A stretch of 64,000 nt of DNA from the NCBI RefSeq assembly GCF_008831285.2, contig NC_045146.1, forward strand, positions 3,064,001-3,128,000. The letters run 5' to 3'. Source of the stretch: Nymphaea colorata (lineage: Eukaryota; Streptophyta; Magnoliopsida; Nymphaeales; Nymphaeaceae). The notes beneath the pieces are model-generated. The model was not told the DNA's origin and did no database searches. It was given only the letters and a program-made list of their open reading frames with translations. Position 1 is the stretch's first letter. Each line of letters opens with the position of its first letter. Both the position numbers and the translations under genes were made by a program. Of the stretch, positions 33,291 to 44,057 are shown piece by piece.

Positions 33291-34630
33291 ATGCCAAGGT
33301 CCTGCCAACAATAGAAACAATGGAAAAAACACAGGTCTGCTACATGGTAGATAATTCTGAGCAGTTCTTGATTCAAAACAGTTTATTAATAAGAAAGTAA
33401 ATGAAATCTGGCTGCCACAATACAAACAACAGAAATAGTTTCAGTCAACCAGGGCCAGAGCCCAAAGGCCCCGAACTGAACAGCCACAAAAATCTACCAT
33501 AAGCCAACATAATCAGTCCCACACATGGAGTACACATTCCAAGACAGAATCTACTACGCGACATAACATTTGAAGACAAATACTTTGAACCAACCAACCA
33601 CAGAAGAGACAATCCCAGACTCGTATTAAGAAGTTCACTTACAAGTCTGATGTAGATACTCTCAAGACTAATTATGCCAACATCTCTTAAGCATACTTTT
33701 AAGTACACTTCTTCAAGTCAGACATTAATAGGAAGGCCATCAACTGTGTACAACTTTAACAACAGCCAAAAGAAAAATACCCATTTGCAGGCGTGGCATC
33801 TAACAAAGTTCTTTGACAAGACTGGTCATATACTTGCTCACTATGCTAACTGCATGTGAAAGAGTCTAGCCTTGTACATGTCATAGAATATGGAACTTTC
33901 AACATTTCCATACTTTCATCTTGTCTCTCAAAGCACATCTCTAATGATGATCTGACTTGGTGTTAAAGGAGCAGTCATAGGATCAACATAGCCATGTTAA
34001 TTGGAGAGAGTATAGTTATGTTGGGTTAGTCATAAGCAACTGGTTTCCTCTTGTCTGATCTCTATGTGCAATATTTTTTACAGCACCAAGGTCTCTCCAT
34101 TCAAATTGTTGTTTGAGTTGCTCTTTTAGTTGATTGATATCATCTTGAATTGTTGTTTGATATGCTCATTAAGTTTATTAATGTCGGACATGTTTTTCAC
34201 TGCAATTAAACATGTTGACTTACAAAATAAGGTAAAAATTTCTCACTGTTTTTCAAGCACCTCCATGCATGCAACAAACATGGCGGCTCCATTTTATCCA
34301 TTTTACAAAGACAAACAAATCAGGACTTAAATACCATTTCCATGGAGATCTTTTTAGTGAATTAGTTATAAAAACTTTCCTAACTGACACATGAGATCCC
34401 TTTTACCTTTGACCATTTCCATGGAGAACTTTCTTTACTGCTTTACTACTATATGATAGAGCAAAATAGATAGTGTTGCTCAGGGCAAGCAACTTGCCAA
34501 TATCTTGTACTGTCTCTGTGAGTAAGCTTTTCAAGATTAAGGAATGTTTTGTGCTTTCTCTTCCACTAGATCATGTGAAATGAAAATTGCCTTACTACTG
34601 CTACTTGTTTCTCAGTAATCATGCCTTGTT
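33291..34630. other. No gene recognised
   Basis: AT-rich, ordinary composition. No ORF with domain similarity. It may belong to the 5' flank of the hAT element, whose terminal repeats I could not find. Confidence 0.45.
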
Positions 34631-34639
34631 TCCTGACAG

Positions 34640-34798
34640 GTACCGAGGCTATCACTGCATGTTGAGGAACTAAAGCCAAAGGTGACTGATGCTGAGGTAG
34701 GGAAACTAGCAGTGAAGTTGAATGAGGCAGATGTTGGCAAACCAACAGCAAAGCTAACTGAAGCAGAGGTAGGGGAACTAGAAGCTGAACATCTATAA
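34640..34798 (+). other. Exon-like open frame with internal peptide repeat
   Basis: Following TTTCCTGACAG, a good acceptor context, the frame GTA CCG AGG... stays open for 52 codons to TAA at 34796-34798. It encodes an acidic, Lys-rich peptide with repeated KLxEAEVG-type units (DAEVGKLAVKL, EADVGKPTAKL, EAEVGELEAEH). There is no ATG, so it would be an internal or terminal exon or a captured gene fragment. No family recognised. Confidence 0.4.
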
Positions 34799-35544
34799 CT
34801 TTTTTGTTTTTTGTTTATTTTTTTCTTTTATGTACCTTCTCCTGTATGAGAGTGACAGTCCGTGGCCAACTGTAAAACTTTGCTTTTTCTAACGTAGTGT
34901 TTTTTATGAAGGTTTGAACAAGAAGACAAGCGTAAAGCAGACAATTGAGTAAGGTTGAACAAGAAGACAAGAAGACAAATTGCAAGGCAGGCTGCCTTTA
35001 CCAGAGGGAAGCCAAAGCAACAATTGAGTGAGGTTAGCTACACTTTCTATTTCATATATGCAATTTTTCTTGTTATCTTGATTGAAGTCATTTACATCAT
35101 ATCATTCTTGAGTTATTTGCTATAGTTTGAGAAATTGCCTTGGTAAAGTAGCTAATAATACTCATCTTTTTTTTTCCTTTTTACTTGTTAAATACATACT
35201 TGTGTATCAATATGGAGAATGGTTGGTTATGTAGTAGCTGCTTGACTTATTTTGACCAAATAATCAGTTATGACTTGTTTGGCTAGAAGCATTGTGCTGC
35301 TTCTAGAAGCTTGAAATGAGTTTGCTTTGATATGTATTTTCTTATTTTGTTGGTACATTGTTGTTGGTTGCATGTCTTTAATTCCTTCAGTTGCTTATTC
35401 CTTCAGCCAACTTATTGAGTTATTGTGCATGTTTATCTGTATAATTTGTTTTTATGAAAGAAGCATTGTATATTAAAAAAATGCACTATATAACTTTAGG
35501 TAATTATTGTATTACAGATTAGTCCTTTTCTCTACAGAAGAAGA
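34799..35544. other. Upstream region of the hAT transposase; no gene recognised
   Basis: AT-rich. Contains a duplicated GAACAAGAAGACAAG word near 34917 and 34955. An acceptor-like TTTTCTCTACAG at 35527-35538 precedes the transposase ATG, so an intron may end here. Confidence 0.45.
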
Positions 35545-37024
35545 ATGTCTTCACCAAGAGAAAATACTACAAACAAAAACAAACAAGTACCATGCAGTTC
35601 AGGAGCAGGTTCAACAGAACCACCTAATGTAAGAATCTCTACACAACAGTCTATAGCTGATGACAGTTTAGATCCTACTTATTCGAAGTCTGTTGAAAAT
35701 GAGGATGTAAGCATGGATAAAGTTGACGAAGCAATGCTTAATAGTGGTACGAAAAGACAAAGGGTAAAGACTTCTTCAGTTTGGAATGATTTTGAAGAAG
35801 TAACCGTGGGTGATGTTAGAAAAGGTAGATGCAAGTATTGCAAAACAACGTTCGTTATAAGTAAAGGAGGGAGTACATCATTGATAAAAAGACATGAGTG
35901 TCTTATGCGTCCTGGTAATATGAAGTAAAATACTTTGAGCTTTGGGATTAGTAAAGTTTTAGGCCTTACAAAGGAATCAATGAGTAAGGGTGCCAAACTT
36001 GATCCCAAAAAAATAAGAGAGATAATAGCGAAGATGGTAGTTTGTCATGATTATGCATTCAATATGGTTGAACATTGCTGGTTTAGATTTTTAATGAAGC
36101 TTGCTTTTCCAAATTGGGTACCCATTTCAAGGACAATAGTGAAAAGAGATGTCACAAAATTATATGAGGTAGAAAAAAAAAAGTTGAAGGAAGATTTTAA
36201 AGGTGTTACATCCATTGCTTTGACAATAGATATGTGGACGTCTAATCAACAAATTGGGTATATTTTCATTACAACTCACTTCATAGATCATGCTTGGACA
36301 CTTCAGAAGCGTATAATTGGTTTTAACCAAGTCGAACCACCTCATACTGGGAATAATCTAGCAAATGTAATTGCTAAAAATCTTCAAGAATGGAAAATAA
36401 AAAAGAAGATAATCTCCATTACAGTTGACAATGCTTCTTCTAATGATGTTCTTGTAAGAACATTGAAAGAAATTTTAGAGAAAAGTGGTGTAAATCTATA
36501 CCAAGGCGGTAAATTTTTTCATGTCTGTTGTTGTACACATATTTTAAATCTAATGGTGCAAGATGGTTTGTTTGCTATTAGAGATGAACTTGGTAAGATT
36601 AGAGAGACAGTCAAATATATAAAATGTTCTCCATCAAGACTTCACAACTTTCAAGTTATAGTAGATGAATTTGAAATTCATAGTCAAAAGAAGTTGGTTC
36701 TAGATGTTGCAACTCAATGGAATTCTACTTATTTGATGTTGAAGGTTGCATTTATGTACAGACATGTTTTTGATAGATATGTTATGGAAGATGCTGGTTT
36801 ACTTGGTTGCTGGATGCAGATGAATGGGAGAGAGTACAAAAAATATGTATTTTTCTTGAAGTATTTTATAATGTTGCTGTGCTTTTTCAGGGTCCAAGTA
36901 TCCTACAACAAACCTATTTTCGTTAGAAATTTGGGGGGTTCAAGAATTATTACAAAAAGAAGTTGTAAATGGGTATAGCTTTATGAAGAGAATTGCATCC
37001 AAAATGAAAGAAAAGTTTGATAAG
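35545..37024 (+). pseudogene. BED-type hAT transposase, 5' part (interrupted)
   Basis: The frame from ATG 35545 encodes a BED zinc finger: SSVWNDFEEV, then C-KY-C with the H...C pair of IKRHEC. An in-frame TAA (35926-35928) separates it from the catalytic part, which continues in the same frame: MVVCHDYAFNMVEH, a TIDMWTS block, FNQVEPPHTGNN, ITVDNASSNDV, CCCTHILNLMVQDG and DVATQWNSTY. These are the ordered landmarks of plant hAT transposases, including the Asp in TIDMWTS and the one in TVDNAS. Frame shifts near 36825-36900 precede the PTTNLF and KEKFDK segment, where Copia-2 inserted. The function was cut-and-paste transposition; it is now dead. Confidence 0.95.
37020..37024. repeat. Target-site duplication ATAAG, left of Copia-2
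   Basis: Directly precedes the TG of the left LTR; identical to 42006-42010. Confidence 0.96.
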
Positions 37025-37279
37025 TGTAGAAACACGAACAAGAAGAGGAAGAGAAACAACGATCATGATGTAACGTGGAAAACCCTCAACAAGAGGGAAA
37101 AAACCACGAATAAGAAGGAGCCAGTGCCCACTAGCCGCCAGACTCTCTCTCTCCTTAGTCTTTCATTCACACCTTAAGGATTAGGGTTACACGACTTAAA
37201 TAATGCCCAACAAGGGCTACAAGCTGGATCGGATACGGATCGGGACCCGGTCCCGAGACCCATCTAACATACTTCAACA
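37025..37279 (-). repeat. Copia-2 3' LTR
   Basis: 255 bp, TGTAGAAACACG...ACTTCAACA; 8 substitutions and no indels against the other LTR. Confidence 0.97.
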
Positions 37280-38149
37280 CTCCCCCTCAAGTTGGGCATA
37301 CATATCAAACATGCCCAACTTGGATACATTTCTCTCAAATGAGGTCGAAGATAAAGCCTTCGTCAGAACATCAGCCGTTTGGTCTTCAGATCTCATGTAA
37401 GGAAGTACAAGTTCTTTAGCATCAATTCTCTCTCGAATGAAATGCCGGTCAATCTCAACATGCTTTGTTCTGTCATGAAGCAGAGGGTTGTTGGCCAAGT
37501 TAATTACGGACTTGTTATCGCAGTACATCTTCATTGGTTCTTCAACCTTTATACCAATATCAGTCAACAATACTTTCAGCCACAAAAGCTCAGAAACTCC
37601 CATAGCAACAGCTCTGTATTCTGCTTCAGCACTGGAATGCGAACAAACATTTTGCCTTTTACTTCTCCACACTATGAGATTCCCTCCCAAATAAATACAA
37701 TAGCCAGAGGTGGACCTCCTAATGTCAATACAGCCTGCCCAGTCTGCATCTGAATAACCTTCAATCCCAAGAGTGTCTTACTTGACATATAAGAGACCTT
37801 TGCTAGGATTCCTCTTCAAGTAGCACAAGATCCTGTCAACAGTCTTCAAGTGGGCATTCGTGGGAGCATGCATGAACTGGCTCATCACATTCACAGCAAA
37901 GGTAATATCAGGTCTAGTGAGAGTAAGATAAATTAACTTCCCTACAAGACATTGATATCTTCTTTTTGCCTTTTCACAGAGTGGCTCCCCGTCTCTAAGA
38001 CTTAGCTTATGGCCAGCATCTAGAGGAGTAAAAGCTGGTTTACACCCTAGTTTCCCAGTCTCCTTTAACAAATCTAGAGTGTACTTCCGTTGATTTAGCA
38101 CAAGGCTAGTCCTAGACCTAGCAATTTCTATGCCAAGGAAGTATTTCAA
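37280..38149 (-). pseudogene. Copia-2 RT end and RNase H
   Basis: The RNase H part (37690 down to 37274) has the IVWRSKRQNVCSHSSAEAEY block, YCDNKSVINLANN and HVEIDRHFIRE, then the usual C-terminal ...ADVLTKAL block. The preceding frame (38149-37778) has the copia connection domain: MKYFLGIEIARS, a LLKETGKLGCKPAFTPLD segment, LVGKLIYLTLTRPDI and RILCYLK. The two frames are separated by a break near 37700-37780. Confidence 0.93.
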
Positions 38150-38865
38150 CTTACAAGGCCCTTAAGATCAAACTCGATCGCCAACAGTTTCTTTAACTTC
38201 ATTATTTCATCTTCATCATCACCTGTGACAATCATAACATCAACATATACCAACAAAATAGTAACCTTTTGCTCATTTCTCTTCACAAAGAGTGTATGAT
38301 CTTCATTCCCTTGATGGTATCCACATTGTCTCATGACAAGTCTGAGTCGTTCAAACCATGCTCGAGGAGATTGCTTGAGCCCATATAAAGCTTTCTTTAG
38401 CTTGCAACATTTTTCAGGTTCCTCATATCCTGGAGGCATACACATATATACTTCCTCTTCAAGGTCTCCATTGAGAAAAGTGTTCTTGACATCAAGTTGG
38501 TACATCTTCCACTCCTTCATCACAGCGAAAGAGATAATGACTCTGACAGTCTTCCTCTTTGCAACAGGAGCAAATGTCTCCAAATAATCAATCCCATATT
38601 TCTAACTAAACCCCTTGGCCATAAGACGAGCTTTGTATCTTTCAACACTCCAATCTGGTTTGTACTTGATGGTGTAGACCCACTTAGATCCAACCAAGTG
38701 AGCCGCCTCATGAATCTTTACAACTTCCCATGTCATGTTTCTTCGCAAGGCTTCCATCTTTTCTTGCATTGCATAAGTCCACTTAGGATCACTCTGAGCC
38801 TCAGCAACATTCTTGGGAATCATAGTCAAAGAAATAGAAGATACAAAGCTGGGAATCATAGTCAA
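38146..38865 (-). pseudogene. Copia-2 reverse transcriptase with altered active site
   Basis: RT blocks in order: WTYAMQEKMEAL, VGSKWVYTIKYKPD, TFAPVAKRKTVRVIIS, QLDVKNTFLNGDLEEEVYM, PPGYEEP, ALYGLKQSPRAW and GNEDHTLFVKR. At the active site the copia motif YVDD reads YVDV (codon at 38236-38238), so a metal-binding Asp is lost. A stop at about 38600 divides the first block from the rest. Confidence 0.95.
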
Positions 38866-38886
38866 AGAAAGAGAAGATACAAAGCA
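38815..38886. repeat. 36-bp tandem duplication in Copia-2
   Basis: GGGAATCATAGTCAAAGAAA repeats at 38815 and 38851 with a 36-bp period and one or two differences. It adds 12 codons in the RT-proximal reading frame. Confidence 0.92.
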
Positions 38887-39092
38887 TTTGTAGTCCTTGC
38901 TCAGTCTAGAATATGAAACAAAGTTACCAATAGGATGTTGAGTACATGAACTAACACCCTTTCGCAGGGTGATGGGAAGCTCTTCACTAGCAGCAACAGT
39001 CTGAATCTCTTCTTCAACAGGTTGCTTCTACGCACGACTTAGGTCATCCAGGGAAGGACTAATTGGATTGGGAATAGAATTCTCACCACCTG

Positions 39093-39653
39093 TCATCTCA
39101 TCTGTACAAACTCTTCACCTAGAGTAAACTTGCCCAAATAGACGATTGCACTTCTCTTCTGCCTCAGTGGAACACTCTCCATTTTTCTCATGTTCATGCA
39201 CCTCGCTAGATGGACCATTTTTCTCCTGTTCATGCACCTCACTAGATGGACCAACAGAGTCACGCCTGTAGCCCAAAAAATCTGTAAACTAAATTTCCTG
39301 ACTCGGAGAATACTCTTCCTGTGACATAGAGTACCCCCCTGAAGAGGATCCTCACCAAAATAGGAAACATGTTTAAGGAAAGTGACATCTTTGGTAACAT
39401 ATGCCCGACCAGTGGAAGGGTCTTGACACTTGTACCCTTTTTGAGTGAGAGAATACCCTAAAAAAATGCCCTTAATAGATCTTGGATCAAGCTTTTTAAT
39501 GTGAGGACTATGATTGTGAATAAAGCAAACACAACCAAAAACTTTGAGTGGAAGAGAGAAAGGTTCACGACTCCTCGGTAACATAGAGTGAGGCGTCTTT
39601 CCATTCAACACACGACTACGCAACCGGTTTATAAGATACGCACTGGTCAGCAC
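39093..39653 (-). pseudogene. Copia-2 integrase C-terminal region
   Basis: The frame shows the block after the integrase core: YLINRLRSRVLNGKTPHSML, PLKVFGCVCFIHNHSPHIKK, KGIFLGYSLTQKGYKCQDP and KDVTF. It contains a 36-bp tandem duplication (39180-39251) encoding repeated HLARCMNxRKM units. Confidence 0.93.
39180..39251. repeat. 36-bp tandem duplication in Copia-2 integrase region
   Basis: Two copies starting CATTTTTCTC at 39180 and 39216 with single-base differences; both contain GTTCATGCACCTCxCTAGAT. Confidence 0.92.
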
Positions 39654-39662
39654 AGCATCCCC

Positions 39663-40192
39663 TCAATACCTTTTTGGAACATGACGTTGAAAAAGAAGAG
39701 CCCGAGTCATATTCAATAACTGACGATTTTTCCGTTCAGCAACTCCATTTTGAGGAGGGGTATAACTACAGGAAGTCTCATGAACAATTCCCTTTTTTCG
39801 AAAGAAGCTATCAACAGGCTGGCACATATACTCTCGAGCATTGTCAGATCGAAATGTCTTAACAGATGCTCCATATTGAGTTTCTACATAAGCAATGAAA
39901 GTCTCTATGACAGTAGGAACTTCAGTACGGTCTTTCAGCAAGTGACAATAGTGTTACGAGAATAATCATCTATAAAGGTGATAAAATATTGAAAACCATG
40001 ACAAGAAGGAATCCCTGCAGGCCCCCACACATCAGAATGAATCATGTCAAATACTTCAGTAGACCGATGACTAGACAAAGGGTATGAAGCCCTAACATGT
40101 TTGGCCATGTGACAGACATCACAAGACACCATAGTCATATCTAACCTGTAACATATATCAGAAAACAACTGTCTAAGAAGGCCAAAAGGCAA
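39663..40192 (-). pseudogene. Copia-2 integrase core
   Basis: The frame 40192-39935 has the C..C of the zinc module (CDVCHMAKHVRASYP) and the first core Asp in MIHSDVWGPAGI, with YFITFIDDYSR. The frame 39941-39663 has the second Asp (FRSDNAREYM) and the Glu (TPPQNGVAERKNRQLL). So the D, D and E residues all survive, but in two overlapping frames. Confidence 0.94.
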
Positions 40193-40357
40193 GTGTCCAA
40201 GGCGCTCATGTCAACGTAGAAGCAACTGAAGGTAGTCCTCTCTATTCTTCGTGGCTTGGCTGACTGCCGTCATGAGAGCCTGAGCAGCACGCATAGGTAA
40301 GCGATAGAGCCCGTCAGAAGCTAGACCAATTTCAATCCTCTTCCCTGTCACCAAGTC

Positions 40358-40756
40358 CTACATAACACAGCGATCAGCGGAAAATATAAGTTCGCAATTT
40401 AACTCCTTCGTGATCTTGCTAACCGACAAGAGATTCAAGGGAATATGAGGAACATGTAGAGCATTGTGGACTAAGAACTTGTTCAAAAGTGGGAGACTCC
40501 CTTTTCCAGCCACAGAGATAGATGAACCATCGGCAAGGGAAACACGATCTTTTCCTGATGAAAGCTTATACCCATGAAAGACCTTGGGATCGCCGGTCAT
40601 GTGGTGAGTAGCGCCACTGTCAATGATCCACTCTCCCATACGGCAATCCGCCGTCACGTCTATAGATGAAGAAGCTGCCATAATCACAGATAGTCCAACA
40701 GGAGGCACGAGCAGCGATACAACAAGAGAGGCATCGGTGACAACGGAGAGCACCAA
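40358..40756 (-). pseudogene. Copia-2 aspartic protease and GAG-pre-integrase start
   Basis: The frame contains an intact protease active site WIIDSGATHHMTG and then a VSLADGSSISVAGKG block, NALHVPHIPLNLLSVSKI and LIFSADRCVM, typical of copia pol. The catalytic Asp is present. Upstream sequence shows no gag homology. Confidence 0.94.
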
Positions 40757-40759
40757 CGG

Positions 40760-41738
40760 GCAATAATATTCTTGGATAGAATCACAAGAACGAGAGAAAA
40801 ATCAAGTTTTATCTAGAAAGGAACGATAAAGAGAGAGAGATAATATCTTCACCGGATTCCCAATCAACCCCAAGAGTGAACGGAATGTCGATTGGGGGAA
40901 ACGATCGTCGATGTCGCTCGACGGAAGCGGTTCCTTCTCTCTCTCGGGCTGCAATCTCCCACGGGTAGAGGTTGTGCCACACGTTCTCCTTGCTGGAATC
41001 AAGATTCAAGAGGCAAAACCCAGCAAGTATCAAGGTATATAAGTGAATAGGAAATCAACTTCGAGATGAGGAAAGCCTTCACCCGTAAGACCAATTTAAC
41101 CCCGGTTTTTTGTAAGGAAAGGGGGATGCAATCGCCGGAGCGCCGGCGGACGTTGAGGCAATCCTCAAGTTACGCTCCTCTCCTCCTTTACGTCCTCTAC
41201 CAAGTCACGGACCAGCCACCTCTTTTTGCACGGTGGGCACAAAAAAAAAACAAGAAGATGGAATCAAAGATCAACCAAGCAATATATTGCAGGTAAGAGG
41301 TGGATGCACTTCACCGGATTTGCAAAAGACCCCTAGGAAGTGACGTGAATAGGGGGAGGCAAGCCTAGGAAGCGCCTAAGCACGCATATCTTCCTTCTTC
41401 TCCGGGAAGCAAGACGACGGCGCAAAAGGCAGTGGCGCAAGGAACAACGGTGATGGCGACGGTCAACAACGCAAGAGCGACGCCGCAAGAGTGGCTGCTA
41501 TGGCGATGGCACAAAGGGTAACACCGGCGGCGGCAGAAACAGCGACGGTGGTATTGGGTACAGCGGCGGCGGCAGTGGCAGCGGCGGCGGTAGTGGCAGC
41601 GGCAGCGGCAGCGGCGGCGGTGGCTGCTGCAGCGGCAGTGGCGGCGGTGGCTGCGGCGGCGGCAGTGGTGGCGGTGGTAGCGGTGAGAGATATTAGGGTT
41701 GGAACTTCACAACCCCTAAAAATTTCCCAAACTCATTG
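40760..41738. other. Copia-2 leader without recognisable gag; GGC-repeat tract
   Basis: Between protease and PBS no UBN2-type gag or CCHC knuckle can be read on the minus strand. The stretch 41500-41690 is GGCGGC/GGTGGC/GCAGCGGC trinucleotide repeat. The Ala-rich plus-strand ORF there is a by-product. Gag has probably been deleted or replaced. Confidence 0.7.
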
Positions 41739-41750
41739 GCTCTGATACCA
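41739..41750 (-). promoter_or_regulatory. Copia-2 primer-binding site (initiator Met-tRNA)
   Basis: TGGTATCAGAGC on the minus strand directly after the 5' LTR. Confidence 0.95.
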
Positions 41751-42005
41751 TGTAGAAACACGAACAAGAAGAGGAAGAGAAACAACGATCACGATGTAAC
41801 GTGGAAAACCCTCAACAAGAGGGAAAAAACCACGAATGAGGAGGAGCCGGTGCCCACTAGCCGCCAGACTCTCTCTCTCCTTAGTCTTTCATTCACACCT
41901 TAAGGATTAGGGTTACATGACTTAAATAATGCTCAACAAGGGCTAAAAGCTGGATCGGATACGGATCCGGACCCGGTCCCGAGACCCATCTAACATACTT
42001 CAACA
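41751..42005 (-). repeat. Copia-2 5' LTR
   Basis: 255 bp, TG...CA, the promoter-bearing LTR in element orientation. Confidence 0.97.
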
Positions 42006-42010
42006 ATAAG
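42006..42010. repeat. Target-site duplication ATAAG, right of Copia-2
   Basis: Directly follows the terminal CA of the right LTR. Confidence 0.96.
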
Positions 42011-42640
42011 TATTGGAGTTCTTGCAATATATTGATGGCTATTGCTTCTATATTAGATCCAAGGATAAAGTTTAGTTTAGTCCTTTCAAAGATTTTTAGT
42101 CAAATTGAAGAAAAGGAATATCAGATGACATTAGTAATAAATACAATGCAAGAGCTTTATAACAGTTATTTTACAAAAATTGAAGGTTTAAATAAAGATG
42201 TTAAATGTGATGCTACTACTTTTATGAGAGGAACTGACTCATCATGTAGCAACTCCAATAGATCTAGTGTAAGATTTTTTAGCTTTTTAAGCAAAGCAAA
42301 CAATGTTCCTTTCCAAGCTCCAAAGTCTGAGCTTGATATGTATTTAGAAGATGGATTGCTGAAATGTGATGCTACTACTCATGATTCGTTTGATATATTG
42401 ATTTGGTGGAAAGATAAAGAATTGAAATACCCCATTTTATCACATATGACACGAGATATATTATGTATTCCTATTACCACAGTTGTCTCTGAATCTGCAT
42501 GTAGTACTGAAGGTCGAATTGTGGATGAATATAGGAGTTCATTGAGTCCAAAGACAGTAGAAGAATTAGTTTGTGCATGTGATTGGATAAAACAGTATGA
42601 CGACCCTAATTGTACCGGTATTGCTAAAGGTACGTACTAA
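42011..42640 (+). pseudogene. BED-type hAT transposase, 3' part with dimerisation domain
   Basis: It continues the plus-strand hAT similarity after Copia-2. A YWSSCNILMAIASILDPRIK-like block is the conserved region before the hAT dimerisation domain, which is visible as DILIWWKDKELKYPILSHMT, a RDILCIPITTVVSESACS block and LSPKTVEELVCACDWI. These are the standard ALW-type, P/ST-S-E-F-type landmarks of hAT C-termini. The frame ends at TAA 42638-42640, the likely natural stop. Confidence 0.95.
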
Positions 42641-44040
42641 AATGTATGTTTATCAAAGTTTAACATGTTTATTTGTGCTTATGTCATAGAAGTTGTTTAT
42701 TGATCAATTATTGTTGGGTTTTTTTAGGGTACTGCTGAAGATGACATAGCATGACGTGATTCAACATTATTTCAAACATATTGTGCAGTAACAAATAACA
42801 AAATATCAAGTATTGTTCTAAGTTCGGTTGTTGTTTTGTTCTTAGATGCTTGACTTTACCTTGGTGACAACATTATCAGCTGAATTTCTTTGGAACATAG
42901 TCAATATTGATTTTTTTGCTAACATTTTCATTTTGATATGCAGATACTCTAAGTTTCAAGTGACAGAATATGAGCATATTGCAAAAAATTTTTGGTCTTA
43001 GGCTCAATGGCACGATGGGATATGCACTTGCGAACTTCCTCTCCTTGAGAAAACACTGTGATATGCGAATACTGTAAGTTTCGGTTTTTCATGTTCTACC
43101 TTGTACTTATATCTCTGTGGGTTGCAGTTTTCTCCAATATTCTAATATTCTGTCACTTTCTGGTTGCGTGCAATATGGTTTTGAATTTTTATTTACATTT
43201 AGGTTGGAGACTTGGGCTACACATCTGAACTTGGCAATTATGCTGAATGCAGTGGTCTTTTGTTGATCTAAAGTTTCCATTTGATGTTATTTTAGTTGAC
43301 CTTAAACCTTTTTTTAATGACATTCATAATGGAAACTCATAATCTTGCACAACTGGCTCTTAGATGATGTGTTGTAAGCCATATCCTTTTTGTGTATATT
43401 CTTCGCATAAGATTAAATGTCCTTGTTATATTTCTGGAACAACTCCATTGAGATTATGATATCCTTGTTATATATCTTGAACACCACGTTTGAGTGTACT
43501 GTAGAATGAAGGTTTTTCACTGATTCATGAAAGGCCTTGAAAGTTGCGACATGCCTCGGCCCAGTTTCTCATACTCACACAGACACACAGCCCCTTTAAA
43601 GTTTAAAGATTTCGTTTTGTATCTTATACAAACTCATATTATTTACTTCTATTGAACTCGAAAATACATATGAATGGATCTGCCACTCAATTGTTGAATC
43701 TAATTTGTTCAAGGCAATTGGTGTTCACCAATATTTTCATTGTTAAAATAAAGTCATCAACTGTTCGCTACAGCAATTGATAATGCCATAATTGTATGAT
43801 CTGTTTCTCGCTCAAAAGTAGGCTGCTGGTTCAGTATTAATTGAAAAACACACAGGTTCGAATCTATATATAAATATATAAGAGGGCAGGTGGTAGGGCA
43901 CGGTAACAATTTTTTTTGGGCATGATTAAAAGGAAGGAGCAAGAAGAGTTTTGTGGCGCAGATGCAGTCCAACCAGTGGTGTTCATCAGAACACTAAACG
44001 AGTATCTCTGTCCTACTTAACTTCATGCCAAAATCAGCTG
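42641..44040. other. Downstream of hAT; no gene recognised
   Basis: AT-rich. It should contain the 3' end of the hAT element, but I could not identify a terminal inverted repeat matching the left side. Confidence 0.45.
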
Positions 44041-44057
44041 TGGACTAATTTGATCAT

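Larger units (their letters stand above)
37025..42005 (-). mobile_element. Ty1/copia LTR retrotransposon (Copia-2) nested in the hAT transposase
   Basis: Two LTRs of 255 bp each (37025-37279 and 41751-42005) with TG...CA ends; I count 8 differences, about 97% identity. The perfect target duplication ATAAG is at 37020-37024 and 42006-42010. The PBS TGGTATCAGAGC is adjacent to the right (5') LTR on the minus strand, and the polypurine tract complement CTCCCCCTCAAG lies at 37280-37291. The interior encodes protease, integrase, RT and RNase H on the minus strand, broken into eight frames. No gag can be recognised in the 1-kb leader. Removing it with one TSD copy restores continuity of the hAT similarity (KFDK followed by YW). 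Confidence 0.98.

Noticed and set aside
41491-41745. Ala-rich ORF on the plus strand
   Set aside because: Translation of GGC/GCA triplet repeats in the Copia-2 leader, on the strand opposite to the element's genes.
35545-42640. hAT gene as a domesticated, expressed host gene
   Set aside because: In-frame stop, frame shifts and a 5-kb retrotransposon inside the coding region; no sign of a retained function.
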